The notes beneath the pieces are model-generated. The model was not told the origin of the DNA. It ran no database searches and saw nothing but the letters and a program-made list of their open reading frames with translations. A stretch of 64,000 nt of DNA from Malachius bipustulatus (lineage: Eukaryota > Arthropoda > Insecta > Coleoptera > Melyridae), in assembly GCA_910589415.1 (NCBI GenBank), contig OU342632.1, positions 12,279,507 through 12,343,506 on the forward strand, in the 5' to 3' direction. Shown here piece by piece: positions 9,446 through 22,300 of the stretch (its first letter is position 1; each line of letters opens with the position of its first letter). The translations under genes and the position numbers were made by a program.

Positions 9446-11283
9446 TACAGGGTTACTGGTAACTGGATACATTCCTTTGGTGATCTGATAAAACAAGAGG
9501 TAAGGAGTAAATTAACCCCAACATGCACTATACAAAACTCAATAGATTTTGAGATATTTCGATTTTCAACTTTTCTTAAAAAAATGGTTTCAGATGTCTT
9601 GAAATGTAATTTTCAAAAAATCTACTTTAACTTTTTGATTTTTTTTTTGCTGGAATACTTGTCCAATACTATGCTTCCTTCTGGATTAAAAAATATCCTG
9701 AGGTATTTAGATCGTGTGAAAATTTCAAAGAAAAACTTTCACAAACTATTTTTTTTAAATAACATTTAAAAGTTTTTACAAGTTATTTTCGCAAAATTGT
9801 CAAGGCACCTTGCGTACAAATTGTTTTAAAAATTTCCCTAGTGTAGTAGCTATCTAACAAGGTACGAATCTTGTACAAGAATAACAGAATCTCCCCGCTA
9901 TGTACCGTTACCGAGGAACAAATCCTTAAGTTGGGACGTTATAAAAAAAATACGGCCCTGAACGGGGGTCTAAAAATTCTCGGATCCGGTCCATTTTCAA
10001 TAGGTCGTATTTGGGGGTCACGAGCTTCGTTCCTACCAAGTTTCGTCCCGATCGGTAAAACTTTCAGACACTTATGCCCGTATTCACAAACGATAATTTC
10101 CAAATTAATTACGTAATCAATTATCCCCATCTCATTCTATTGCAAAAAAACTGCATATCTCCATCTCACTCATTTAAATAATTACGTAATTATTTAGGAA
10201 ATTATCGTTTGTGAATACGGGCATTAGAGTGGCTATTACTAGGCTATTCCCGAAAAATCCCGAAATTCCCGAAAAAATGACACTTCCCGGGAACGGATCC
10301 CGCTCATTTTCAATAGGCATCGTGCCACGGTGCGCCTCTTCAATCGAGCCAAATTTCAACTTTCCCACATGAAAACTGGCGGCTCTAGAGTGTTTCCTAG
10401 CAAAGTCACAGACAGACAGACCGACAGACAGACATTTTTCGGGCACAAGAATACGTATACTTACGAAACTTCTGTGACTTTGCTAGGAAACACTCTAGAG
10501 CCGCCAGTTTTCATGTGGGAAAGTTGAAATTTGGCTCGATTGAAGAGGCGCACCGTGGCACGATGCCCATTGAAAATGAGCGGGATCCGTTCCCAGGAAG
10601 TGTCATTTTTTCGGGAATTTCGGGATTTTTCGGGAATAGCCTAGGAAACACTCTTAGTGTCTGAAAAATTTACCGATCGGGACGAAACTTGGTAGGGACG
10701 AAGCTCGGGACCTCCAAATACGACCTGTTGAAGATGGGCCGGATCCGAGAATTTTAAGACCCCCGTTCAGGGCCGTATTTTTTTTAAAACGTCCCGACTT
10801 AAGGATTTGTTCCTCGGTAACGGTACATAGCGGGGAGATTCTGTTATTCTTGTACAAGATTCGTACCTTGTTAGATAGCTACTACACTAGGGAAGTTTTT
10901 AAAACAATTTGTACGCAAGTTGCCTTGACAATTTTGCGAAAATAACTTATAAAAACTTTTAAATCTTATTTAAAAAAAATAGTTTGTGAAAGTTTTTCTT
11001 TGAAATTTTCACACGATCTAAATACCTCAGGATATTTTTTAATCCAGAAGGAAGCATAGTATTGGACAAGTATTCCAGCAAAAAAAAAAATCAAAAAGTT
11101 AAAGTAGATTTTTTGAAAATTACATTTCAAGACATTTGAAACCATTTTTTTAAGAAAAGTTGAAAATCGAAATATCTCAAAATCTATTGAGTTTTGTATA
11201 GTGCATGTTGGGGTTAATTTACTTCTTACCTCTTGTTTTATCAGATCACCAAAGGAATGTATCCAGTTACCAGTAACCCTGTA
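9446..11283. mobile_element. 1.84-kb foldback element (TACAGGGTTACTGG ends)
   Basis: Ends TACAGGGTTACTGGTAACTG and CAGTTACCAGTAACCCTGTA with TA at 9444-9445 and 11284-11285. The two arms of about 0.8-0.95 kb pair nearly along their whole length. Only a short unpaired centre remains (about 10408-10468), containing a CAGACAGACAGAC run. There is no transposase. The left arm alone carries a MITE at 10075-10223. Any transcript through this element would fold into a hairpin of more than 800 bp. Confidence 0.9.
10075..10223. mobile_element. PIF/Harbinger-like MITE, copy 1 (149 bp)
   Basis: Terminal inverted repeat TGCCCGTATTCACAAACGAT (at least 20 bp), flanked by TTA at 10072-10074 and 10224-10226. 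Three-base TWA target duplications are characteristic of the PIF/Harbinger superfamily. The right arm of the host palindrome has the corresponding unoccupied site (near 10658) reading TAA on the matching strand, so insertion happened after the palindrome formed. A second copy is at 43698-43845. Confidence 0.8.
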
Positions 11284-11285
11284 TA

Positions 11286-12150
11286 ATATATGTGTTTGAC
11301 TGATTAACAGCCGTCAATGTAAATAAAATGCAAGCTTTTGCAAATTAAAAAAAAAAAACTAAAAAACTTCAAAAATACTAATCTTGTGAAAAATGTCTCT
11401 TTTATAACCTTATCACTTTATCTTTTTGTATCAACTCATCCATCCAATAATCTTTTGGCCAAAATGTAAAAAAATTACCGTATCTCCGACTTTTTTACAT
11501 TATTTTGGTCCATAATATACCCTCTTCAAATAGTCATTATAATATTAATAATTCTTTTCAGATTTTTTGTAATCACGTGGTTGAAAAGTTGGAGGGGGAC
11601 ATTAAAGAGTTTGGGAACCTCGAAACATATTCACCTAACGGAAAAAAATTATTCTCCTACAAACCACTCCTGTGCAATAATAATTATAACCTAGACCTAG
11701 ACACTACCGGGACCACTCTGAAGAAACTCAATTTCCAGATACAACGGGTTTTGGACTAGGAATTCTAGGGAAAACCTAGAATACTGAATACTGAGCTCTT
11801 GAGTGAATGGGGAACTTTCACTTTTTGAGCTTAGAAGTTAGTGTCCAAACACATAAATTTCATAATTATCCTCTGTATATACTCTGTTAATGGTTCATTG
11901 TTGAACCAGTGGGCTATTAACGCGTAGGATAAAATTCAATCATAGTATTGTAACAAACTGACGCACCATGGATTTATAACGTGAAAATTGGAGCCACGAC
12001 AAGCATCGAAGTAGCCACAGAAAGAGGGCACCGGATACAAGAATCAGAAAAATTTCACATGGGACAACATGCATCATGCATCGAAGGGAAAGCCTCCATG
12101 TCTCTGAGAATTATTATATATAAAGCTAGACAATGACACAAATTAGTGAT
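11286..12150. other. No recognised gene
   Basis: AT-rich DNA with an 84-codon open frame at 11505-11759 (plus) of no recognisable family. No repeat ends were seen. Confidence 0.3.
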
Positions 12151-12152
12151 AG

Positions 12153-14936
12153 CCCAACTAACAATTTTATATTTTATAAATGCTGTAAGAATGTTAATAA
12201 AACAAAATTTATAAAACAGCTTTATTCCTGAGAACATTTCTAAAACGTCTATACAGCAGTTATAAACGCAAATTGGGCGCAGGTTTATAAAACATATTGG
12301 CTTTTTAACTTGTTCTATAAGGTCAGCGTAGCACTAATATCGGATAGTTATGTAAACGTCTACTCAAGCCTTAAGAAACAAAGTCAAACATCTTTATAAA
12401 ACTGTTTTATAAAGGTTATACCTATTACCACTATGCAATGGTTATAAAATAATGAGAACATTTTCAAGCAACAGTTTTATAACTTACTTCCAAGTTACAT
12501 ATTTGTTTTATTAGTGTGATGGATCACTGCAAGCATAAAATATATTTGTTTCATAGGTGCTAAACAATTCCTTTACTATGAGGTAGAGTGTATAATATAT
12601 CCTTAAAGAAACTAAAATGCTACGACTGGGTATTTTAATGAAAACGGGATGTTGTATAGCTACTCACTTTCGTACTTACAAGTCAAATTATCGTGGCTCC
12701 TAAGATTTCCTAAAAGTCAATTTTACTTGCGAAGTAAATCTTATTGTGAAATATATAGTATATATGTGGTAATATTTCAACGCGCCACAGTTAAAATTGA
12801 TATTAGAAATATTAAAAAATTATAAAAAAAATTCAAAAAAAAAAAATTCATGATAATATAATAATAGGTACGTGTAAACTGTTTTTTTAAGAATATACTT
12901 CAACTGATATGTTTTTTATTGTTAAAAGGTGGTAACTACTGACTCAAAATTACACATAATTCAACAATGGCGCCTGTTCATAGGTGCTTAATTCTGTATC
13001 CAATATGGCTGGTACCTAATAAAACAATTTTGTATCTAAAGTCGACCTTATATGGCAAGAAAGCAGAATTAGTGACTTTTATAAAACAATATAGTTACGA
13101 CATTCAACATATCCAAAATACAGGACCGTATTCGATGTTTATCAAACAATAATAATGATACCTATTATGTATGTTATTATTATTATTTTTAAATTACCCA
13201 ACAGAAACATACAATTTCCAGTTACGACGACCAGTTAAAGTACAATTGAAATCCAAATAAATAGCACAATACACAAAAACAGTATTATATTATACATCAG
13301 GTTGTTGATGAATAGGTATACGTAGGTGGTACTTGGGAAGTACCGGCGTTCATACTACTTGAAGTGCCATTGCAGTAAAATGTTTATCAGTAAAATTATA
13401 ATATTACTTTAAATATAATATTATAATAATTAAATGCCGTTAAAGAATTTATAAAAAATTATTCGATTATTATTAACTGTGTAAATTTCATTTCTATTTG
13501 CTCACGCGATATTAAGCGACACTAGGGAAGAACGGCAACTTTGAATTGCAAAATATGAGTAAAATCGCGTATTTAAATATCCCATCATAGAAAAATAATA
13601 ATACGGTTCTGCAATTGCCCTCTCCATAAGATGCTGTGTTCAAAATACGTTGTTGTGCATAATACAGTTGGTATGCAAGTCTTACCGAACAAATTTGTTG
13701 TATAACATTGGCTTGTATGACAGTTACAGAACAAATCTGTTTTATAACACTGAACTGGAGACAAGTACAGAATACATTTGTTTTATAATCCTGTTCTCGG
13801 TGACCATTAGAAAATATAAGGCAAACAGGTTGCCAGTTAAGTAATATACAGAAGAAATCTGTTTTATAACACTGAACTGCGTGACAATTACAGAACAAAT
13901 TTGTTTTATAAGCCTGTTCTTGGTGACCATTAAAGAATTATGATATTTGCAAAATTGATTTTAGTTTTATAACAGTAATGTTTCAGCAGTTATAAAACAG
14001 ATTTGTTTTATTATAATGTGAAAGTATATCTTTAGAGAACAATTTTATTCGCTTCTGAATCTGATAGGTAGTTGAATATCTAATTCTTCGGTGCATTCTA
14101 ACTTTACAAGCCAGTCATTATTTGCTAAACTACTCGCTTCTGTTTCGTTTTCTGTCCTGAGACTAGACCAGTTGTTATTGAGTACAAAATGTCCCTCGCT
14201 TACAACCATTTCATTGCTTTTTCCAACAATTTTGTTTGTCTGTAAGCCTGAATGATCATCAGAGACAGCAGGAACCCTTTCGCCACTGCGTTTTATTTTT
14301 TCCAGCGACTAAAATATCCGACATTTTATTTGATTTTTGTAAGAATAAGCACCCTTGATCTTTTGAACAGGCACACATATATTAGGCTTTTATTTATTTC
14401 TTATTTTTTTATAAGTAGTTATCCTTTACAGGGTTATTTTATTTCATAACAGTTTTATTATTATTTCCTTCTTGCAGGTTCTTTAGTTGGTATATAACAG
14501 TTATATTTCGGCTTCTATTATGACAAATTTGCTGCGATAACAAAATTGCATTGTAAGATCACTTATATAACAGTTTCATAAGAACACAACGTCAATTGTA
14601 TAAAGCAATTATGTAACCGAGCTTTCATATTATGTTTTATAACACTGCTAAATAACTCCTATAAATCAGTTTCGTTTTATAATAATTTATATCCTATAAC
14701 GATAGTCGCATAAACGTTTATAAAACAGTTTTATATTTATTTTATAAGATGTTTTATAATTTAGCACTAAGAACGTTCTAAACATTGTCTAAGAAAACAA
14801 TTTTGTTCCCAAGAGCAAAATGATTTCCCTCACAGCTTAAATACAACAAAATTATATTCTTGAAGCCGCAATATAATAATTATAAAACAAATCAGTTCTT
14901 TTATGAATATTTTATACAGCAAAATTGTTAGTTGGG
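12153..14936. mobile_element. 2.8-kb non-autonomous element filled with TTATAAAAC motifs
   Basis: The outer ends are CCCAACTAACAATTTT on the left and its exact reverse complement AAAATTGTTAGTTGGG on the right, a 16-bp terminal inverted repeat. The interval holds more than twenty copies of TTATAAAAC / GTTTTATAA in both orientations, clustered at 12170-12480, 13690-14000 and 14630-14890. The motif is much rarer outside, so the motif array and the end repeats define the same unit. There is no transposase-like sequence. The flanks share only AG, so the target duplication and superfamily remain open. Confidence 0.65.
13690..13990. repeat. Degenerate tandem repeats inside the TTATAAAAC element
   Basis: Units of the form ACAGAACAAATTTGTTTTAT followed by a short CTGAACTG or CCTGTTCT spacer recur about every 40-65 bp. 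GGTGACCATTA recurs about 125 bp apart, suggesting a higher-order duplication. Overlapping open frames on both strands (13512-13930) are translations of this repeat and not a gene. Confidence 0.6.
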
Positions 14937-15151
14937 AGGTACTCCAATAAAATATTAATGCGTCCATAAATGAATGGCGATGGTGAGTAATTACTTTTCC
15001 GCCAACATAAATGCGAACTTATTAGGTATAGGACATGCTGCTCTTATTTCGCATCTTCGGTCGCCAATGAGTATCAACGAGCCAATAACCAGACTCAGCT
15101 ACCGGTTATTGATGTTGATTCTTATTCTTATTCGTACTATTTTTAGGGAAA

Positions 15152-16508
15152 TATTATTGGTAATTGTATACATCCGCGGCTCCTAAGTTTCATCAATTTT
15201 TTCGGGACCGAGGAGCGAAATAGGGGTGCTGGGTGGGTAAGAAAGTAAAAACAGCCATGGCAAACTAATATTAAGGTCACAACTAAGGCCTCTTTGGCAC
15301 TACGGTCGAATTTCTATTTTTTTTTCACTTTCAGGGCAAGGAAAATCTTCGAAAAAAACAGTACCACGATTTTTATTTTGAATTTTGCATTTATTTTGAA
15401 TTTATAATCCGAAAATCATTGCATCAATCCCTGTGCGGACTGGACACGTAATGAAAGCGGATATATCGCCCAGTCCGCCTCTGTGAGGCTCTAACACAGA
15501 ATAGAATACTTGGCAATTATGGTGAAGTGGTTTTATCCGGGATCGCGGCATCTAATCGGTGCCTCTTGTCAGAACCGCACTCCCTCCGCACTCTCAAAAC
15601 CATTTTTTTACACCGTTTTGTGGCTTTCCCTTTCATTTGCCCAGCAAATGAATACCTTCCTGGTGTTGCTTTAGGTATGTTCTCCACCCCTATATAAGTC
15701 CCATAGTGAAACTGTAGGAGCCGCGGATGTATATAATGACCATATTATTATATCTGTTATCTATACCTTATCAATTCCAAGTGGGGACTATTAAAATCTA
15801 TAATTTTATATTATCACATTACGAATATGAAAAAAAGTTTGTTTCGCATCTTGGCCGCGTACTTCTTCGCTTCATCCAGAATTATTGTTTATGCTCTATA
15901 TTATTGCGATGCGACAATAATTCGGTCATTATTTACATCTGCGGCTCCTACAGTTTCACTATGGCACCTATATAGGGGTGGAGAACATACCTATAGTAAC
16001 ACCAGGAAGGTATTCATTTGCTTTGCAAAGTTATGGTTAGCCAAAAAAAGAGGCATTAAGAGCCGCTCTAATGAGTCCGGTCCTGGGTAGGCGGCGTATA
16101 AATACATAGAAACCACGCACTCGAAATGATGAATACGCGTCCAAGCCAACCGGATCGTAAGCGGCGGATGCCATGAGCACGACACAGAGAGGGATTCGAC
16201 CGGATATAGGATTTCTCATATCGTATCCAGAGTAATAGCGAACGATGTCACGATTTTTGGAATGCAAAATATGCAAAATTCAAAATAAAAACTGTGCTAC
16301 TGTTTATCTCGAAGATATTCCTTGCCCTGAAAATGAAAAAAAATTGAAATTCGACCGTAGTGCCAAAGAGGCCTTAGTTGTGACCTTGATATTAGTTTGC
16401 AATGGCTGATTTTAGTTTCTTACCCACCCAGCACCCCTATTTCGCTCCTCGGTCCCGAAAAAATTGATGAAACTTAGGGGCCGCGGATGTAAACAATTAC
16501 CAATAATT
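15152..16508. mobile_element. Inverted composite of two CATCCGCGGC-ended units
   Basis: The motif TACATCCGCGGCTCCTAA occurs four times as element ends. It bounds a left unit (15169-15731) and an inverted right unit (15934-16491). The outer halves of the two units match closely, as do the inner ends, while the middle parts differ. The inverted match also extends beyond the units: ATTATTGGTAATTGT lies outside both. This points to inverted duplication of a block and not to two independent insertions. No transposase is visible. The target duplication is unclear. Confidence 0.6.
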
Positions 16509-16619
16509 CTATCAGACGTGGTTTAAGTGATTGACAGTCAAAATTTCCAAGAGATGAGATAAAAAATGAAATGTAAAAAATGAATGCAGAAATTTATTTA
16601 CTACTAAACTCTTACTATA

Positions 16620-16852
16620 CCTCAGTCGGCCAAAAGATATATGTAGTAATAAAAGTGTGCAGTAAGTTTAAGGTCCAGAAGGTTTGGCAGACCTTATGAC
16701 CTTATGCACCAATAGAATGCTCTCCTAATACGTATTGGTTTACTAGAACCAGGTAACCAATAAATAAGGCACTATCTGCCTACAGGGTGTGACTACTTGG
16801 ACCATAAAAATTAGTGCGCAGATTTATTGCTATATCTGTTGGCCGACTGAAG
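16620..16852. mobile_element. 233-bp MITE with CAGTCGGCCAA-type ends
   Basis: The left end CCTCAGTCGGCCAAAAGATA and the right end, reverse complemented, CTTCAGTCGGCCAACAGATA form an inverted repeat that continues imperfectly for ~50 bp (GTAATAAA.., GTGCGCA.., GGTCC). A TA lies near each end. The same end sequences bound the 9-kb block at 39555-48556, so this is probably an internally deleted relative of it. Confidence 0.65.
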
Positions 16853-16854
16853 CA

Positions 16855-18221
16855 TAGAAAAAATATAATGGAACTGTTTTTTTTTTTATGAGTATCCAAA
16901 GATTATCGTTTACTCCTTGCCAGGTAATTTGAAACAACAAAAACTACTATCCTTAATTTGAAAATAATATTCCTAGTGATACTGAATAAACAATTTATTA
17001 TAATAGCAAAGCAATACAATGAATCAGACAACAGCCTACTTTCCTTTCTTCTCAATTTAAAAAAGACTAAAACACAACAAAAACGAATTACGTACCAATA
17101 ACAAAACGCCCATTCATGGTACGCAATGACTGGTTATATCCAACGCCCATGACAAATCTAATTTATATGTCCCGAATCCGTGCAGTTCGAGCCGAGCTAG
17201 ACAATGAAGATTGAAGAGCGTGTAGGTCAGGATTGTTCTCGATGTTCTCCGGTTTTATTCTCTGATGTAATACTCTTCTATATTAACAGGACGTCGCTAC
17301 AATACAATGACGGCTGTTTTATGATGGATCCGCAGTCGATCGCAGCGTGGCCGCGGTCCACAATGCGGGCCCGAGGAACTATAATAAAAGGGAAGGTGTT
17401 GCGTCTATGGAAAGTAATTATTGTTCATTGTTAGAAGAACACAATAAGCGAAACGTCAATGAACTAGCACAAATCATATTGATCGTTGCTTTGATAGTTG
17501 CGAGCTTTTTACGCTGGTTTCCAGTATGTCTGACTGGAAGACTAATTATTTATAGATTCGAATAGATACCTAAGGTACCTAATGAAATAAAACAAAAATC
17601 ATTTTGGCCGCCATTTAGACTGGCTTTAATGCAGGTAGGACGGAGGAGAACGGTAAGGTTGGTAAAGAAAAAAGCGAAATTTAAGGACCTCAGTCAGTCA
17701 TCAACAGCTGATGAGTATGCAACCTACCTGAATGGTCAAGTTGTGCTGAAGATTTTTTTTACTCTACTAATTAAATGCAATTCTCGGTGCTAATTAAATG
17801 CAATAATTAAATGCAATTGTTTGAACCTAAACGCTCAACTCACCTTGTCGTCCTTGCGAGTGAAAAGATCAAGTTGAAAAAATGTAAATTAAATGCGAGA
17901 AATTTATTTCAACGCGTTACACAAAATAGGCCATACGACGGACGATTTATTTTATTCAAGCCATCCCGTTTTGAAAGATGTAATGTTCAGTGTTCACTAG
18001 TGTTGTGTTAGTAAAAATCATCAAATAATCAACGTTTTACAAAAATTATAAATTAGGAATCATATTTTCGAGCTCGACATGCTGTAACGGAATATGTAAA
18101 AATGTATATAGAGGTAACACTAAACCACCCTGAATTGCTTGATTAATTTTACTTGTATTTAATTATTAATTAATAAGATTAATTAATTAATCTTGTATTT
18201 TAATTTCTGTAAAGTCTCTTT
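16855..18221. other. No recognised gene
   Basis: Overlapping open frames of 66-76 codons at 17204-18011 show no recognisable family. A near-perfect short palindrome of ATTAATTAAT units lies at 18155-18200. No transposon ends were found. Confidence 0.3.
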
Positions 18222-18223
18222 TA

Positions 18224-19368
18224 TACAGGGTGTCCCATAACATGTGGGCAATCTCCCGGATTTGGGTATATTTCGTAAAAATAAATGAAAAAATAGCTAT
18301 AAAATTAATTCCTCAGAGACACCCCTACAAAGATATTAGCTGTTGAAGTTGAGGGTTGAAAATCAATTTTTTGCAATAACTTTTTTATTTCTTGACCGAT
18401 TTTGATAATTTTTGGTGTTATTTTGTATTATTTTGGACTGTTTAGAATAGTGTTTCATAATCTTTGGTAGCACATACATAGACCTCGGGATGGCATAACC
18501 CCCTCATTCACTTGAAAGAAAACAATTAAAATAATAATTTTACAATTTTTTAAGGTTAATTTTCCTCTTCTTTGATATTTTTTACATAAAAAATGTATCT
18601 TTATTTATTTCGATAGAGCGAACCGTTATCGAGATAAACGTCCTTCTAATAGGTGATGCGTCGCAGGAACTTTTCAAATTTCAAGTAAATTTTAACAAGA
18701 TGGCTGACCTATGACAGTAAATTGAGCAGGAAACAAAACAATAACTTAATTAAATACACGTCAGTGTCAAAAGATTTCATTTCATGCAGATTCAATTCTA
18801 ACTGATTTTCTGCGTATTCAGCGTTTTTGTAACTCATTTTAAAATCAGTTAGAATCTGCATGAAATGAAATCTTTGACACTGACGTGTATTTAATTAAGT
18901 TATTGTTTTGTTTCCTGCTCAATTTACTGTCATAGGTCAGCCATCTTGTTAAAATTTACTTGAAATTTGAAAAGTTCCTGCGACGCATCACCTATTAGAA
19001 GGACGTTTATCTCGATAACGGTTCGCTCTATCGAAATAAAATAAGATACATTTTTTATGTAAAAAATATCAAAGAAAAGGAAAATTAACCTTAAAAAATT
19101 GTAAAATTATTATTTTAATTGTTTTCTTTCAAGTGAATGAGGGGGTTATGCCATCCCGAGGTCTATGTATGTGCTACCAAAAATTATCAAAATCGGTCAA
19201 GAAATAAAAAAGTTATTGCAAAAAATTGATTTTCAACCCTCAACTTCAACAGCTAATATCTTTGTAGGGGTGTCTCTGAGGAATTAATTTTATAGCTATT
19301 TTTTCATTTATTTTTACGAAATATACCCAAATCCGGGAGATTGCCCACATGTTATGGGACACCCTGTA
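18224..19368. mobile_element. 1.15-kb foldback element (TACAGGGTGTCCCATAAC ends)
   Basis: Begins TACAGGGTGTCCCATAACAT and ends with its reverse complement, with TA at 18222-18223 and 19369-19370. The arms are about 540-560 bp and nearly identical, leaving a loop of only ~35-45 bp near 18800-18840. One difference is a ~60-bp segment near 18415-18470 in the left arm that is shortened in the right arm. It is non-coding. A 9-bp direct repeat AAAGTCTCT flanks it just outside the TA on both sides. Confidence 0.9.
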
Positions 19369-19370
19369 TA

Positions 19371-22300
19371 AAGTCTCTATCAAAGAAACAAGTCGAGACG
19401 TATATCCATTTTATATGACTAACAGAAACTTGCCGACTACAAAAGCTAACGTCTATTATTATCGATATAAGTTCGCTACCAAGAGATCATTAATAAGCTT
19501 TTACAATGAGTTGATAGATTCGGCAACGTCATCGTTAATTATAACAGCAATTCTTTCATTAAGTTTATCCATTTGGATTCAATTTTTTTAATAACAACAA
19601 TTAATCTGAATTTTTGTCTTCTGATTTATTGGGGCTTAGGTTCTTGGTTATTTTTTTTTAATATTAAACGTTTCAATTATAATAAAAAATTTTTAAGAAA
19701 TAATATTTTCAACCAAGAACCTAAATTGTCCCCTGATAAATCAGGAGACAAAAATTCGTTAATCTTACATATGCAGATTTCTGCAAAGAAAAACATATTT
19801 CTGCTACGCCATTCGGTAATTTTTTTGATTAGAATAGAATGTTACTTTAAAACATCTGATTTTTCATGAGTGTGAAATTCAATAACACAGAAATCCTGCA
19901 AGTGTTGATTTATTTACTTTATAAGGCTTAATCAAGCCTAGAGACAAGTTCCAACCACCGCGTATATAATTTAAGAGTTAGATTAGCCAGACATCCGATA
20001 TTTCAGGGCTCAATAATTATGAGAGAAAATATCAATTTTCCTGTTAAGCCATCTGCGTAGCAGCCGCAATAACGTCAACCGCATTTATGCTTCCTGGCTA
20101 CGACAGGTCGCATGGGTATTAGATGGCTGTAATCCTGCGTCACTACCGTCGTTATAAAAACTGCATGGCGTAACATAACCAGGAGAAAACTCAATAGGCA
20201 ATGGCGATAACAGCGAACCCATTTCACTTCCTTTTATTATTATTTATTATTTCAACTTATATACAGCTACCGGAAAATATATACATACGACTATAATGCC
20301 ACTTATTATTTCAACGGAATGAGTCAGGCTTCTATTAGAAATAATATTTACGTAGCCTCTCTGTTTCTTAAAGACCCCCATTCATTACAATTTTATGAGA
20401 AAGTTGATACAGAGGGAGAAGCTATTGTTACTTTGAACCATATAACCCTTTTATAACAAGTCTACATCTTCATCTCCTTCTGTTTATCTATTTGGTCGTT
20501 TTTCTAAAAGATTTGAAATATAATGAAGCACAACATAATATATTGATAAGCTTTATCCACAATCACATTAGAATCGGAGTGTTATCTACATTTATGGTAT
20601 AAAACATATGGGGCCGGTTGCACAAACGTAACTTAACTGTCAGCTAATTACTGATTTTGAGCAAATTTTGAAAATATGGCGAATATACCTATCACCTATC
20701 CTATGATCTTTCATTTTTTTTAAATTACAACCTTTTTCTTGCGTGGATAAAACGCTATCTAAAACACTTACGCAATATACAAATAACAACTATACTATTT
20801 ACGAAATAGACAATAAGTTTTTGTAAAAAAAAACAGTATGTCCTCATGGTTATGGCATTCGCAGAGATTATTATATTATGAGGTGTTATCATTAATTGAT
20901 TTTTCACCCCTATAAATTTTATGATTAGATTTCAATCCTCATTTAACTTAACGTCACAAACAGCTGCTTGTGTGTAATGAAATTCTCCTCCCTGCATCAA
21001 TCTCTGTGAAAGTATTAACGGGTCTGTACACAACAATCGCAGTATCAGTTCTATCAATCATGTGGAATGTCACAATAACCACACACTGGGCCCTGATTTA
21101 CGTTATCGTCCTCCGTCCGTACTCACTGCGCGTCCTTCGTCCTTTTTCATTCGCCTGTATGCTAATGCTTTCAGATGACTACCACCGTCACTCTTTATGA
21201 AGAAAAAGTTCTATCCATTTGAAAAAAGAAGAGAGAATCGAAATTCATTTATAATCTATCCATGTCGTACTGTTGTATGCCAGCAGTCCTAATCGTTTCG
21301 TAAAGTAAAATTATTAATCATCATAAATTTGACAACAATAAATCTGCTGTGCTTATAATTTTGTATAAGTACCGGTAGTTCCATAATAATAATAATAATA
21401 ATAATACTGAGTGAAAGTTTATTACGAATAAATTTAATAAATTGGATTAATTCTGAAAATGGGTATAATTTTAAGGTGTTTATAAAAACCCGTAAACATG
21501 ACTTAAGTATGTTCACGGAAGGTATACTGTCAAAATATTGCTATCAAAAAACCTTGCACGTATTCTGTAGAAAAGTATACATCTTATAATCTAAATATTC
21601 AAATATCTCCAAAGGTAAGCAAGCACTTTGCGAAACACTGTTTTTCACAAAAGTAGTTTTGTTCGGTGAGGGACATCGTTTGAATACAAAAACCGCCCTG
21701 CTCCTCGAGTGGGAGTAACTTTAAAAAGTTTAAAAAAACAACCCCAATTTTTTTATTGCGCATGAGTTCCTGTTCAGCAAAATAAAAGCACAAAGCAGTC
21801 TCAGATGAATCTTACGCATTTTTTGTCACTGCAACACGAATTCGCAATAAAAAATAGTTATTCAAAATTTCAAAGTCGCTTCCTCGCAAGGAATAAAGGG
21901 GTATAGAACTGTTTTTGTGTTGATGATGGCCCCGACCGAACAAAATCACTATTGTAAAAATCATTTCCCTCCAGACTGCTTACTTTTCGAGATATTGGGA
22001 GAAACGAACAAAATCCAATTTCCTTGATTACAGCGCCATCTATGAGTAATCGCAACAAATACCTCCGATAAACTTTCCCCATTTTTTGTCGCTAAATACG
22101 AAGTTAAAGTTTAAAACTTCGAAGTTAGGTACCTCTAACATTTTTCCGCAGAGTGATTATACTTTACGAGATATTTGAATATTTCAGGTTATAAGAACTC
22201 GCCTGTATAATAATAATTAAATCCGAAAGGATATTTTTTTTCTTTTTAAAACATATGATTGATCTCCTCTACGATGATATATTATTATAATCCTTCATAG

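Noticed and set aside
9871..10857. Mirror-image open frames with the peptide MYKNNRISPLCTVTEEQIL on both strands
   Set aside because: Both are readings of the two arms of one palindrome; not a duplicated gene.
12688..12712. Match of TCGTGGCTCCTAAG to the ends of the 15.2-kb composite
   Set aside because: Only about a dozen bases agree, with no further similarity or partner end.
13512..13930. 128- and 62-codon minus-strand frames with repeated cysteines
   Set aside because: The cysteine periodicity comes from translating the ACAGAACAAAT..TTTTATAA tandem repeat, not from a cysteine-rich peptide gene.
13690..13990. Possible CRISPR-like array of spaced repeats
   Set aside because: The repeats are degenerate and irregularly spaced, the spacers are also similar to each other, and the context is eukaryotic transposon DNA.
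20609..20960. GGGGCCGGTTGCACAAACG as a transposon end
   Set aside because: It resembles MITE ends seen in insects, but I found no inverted partner or target duplication nearby.
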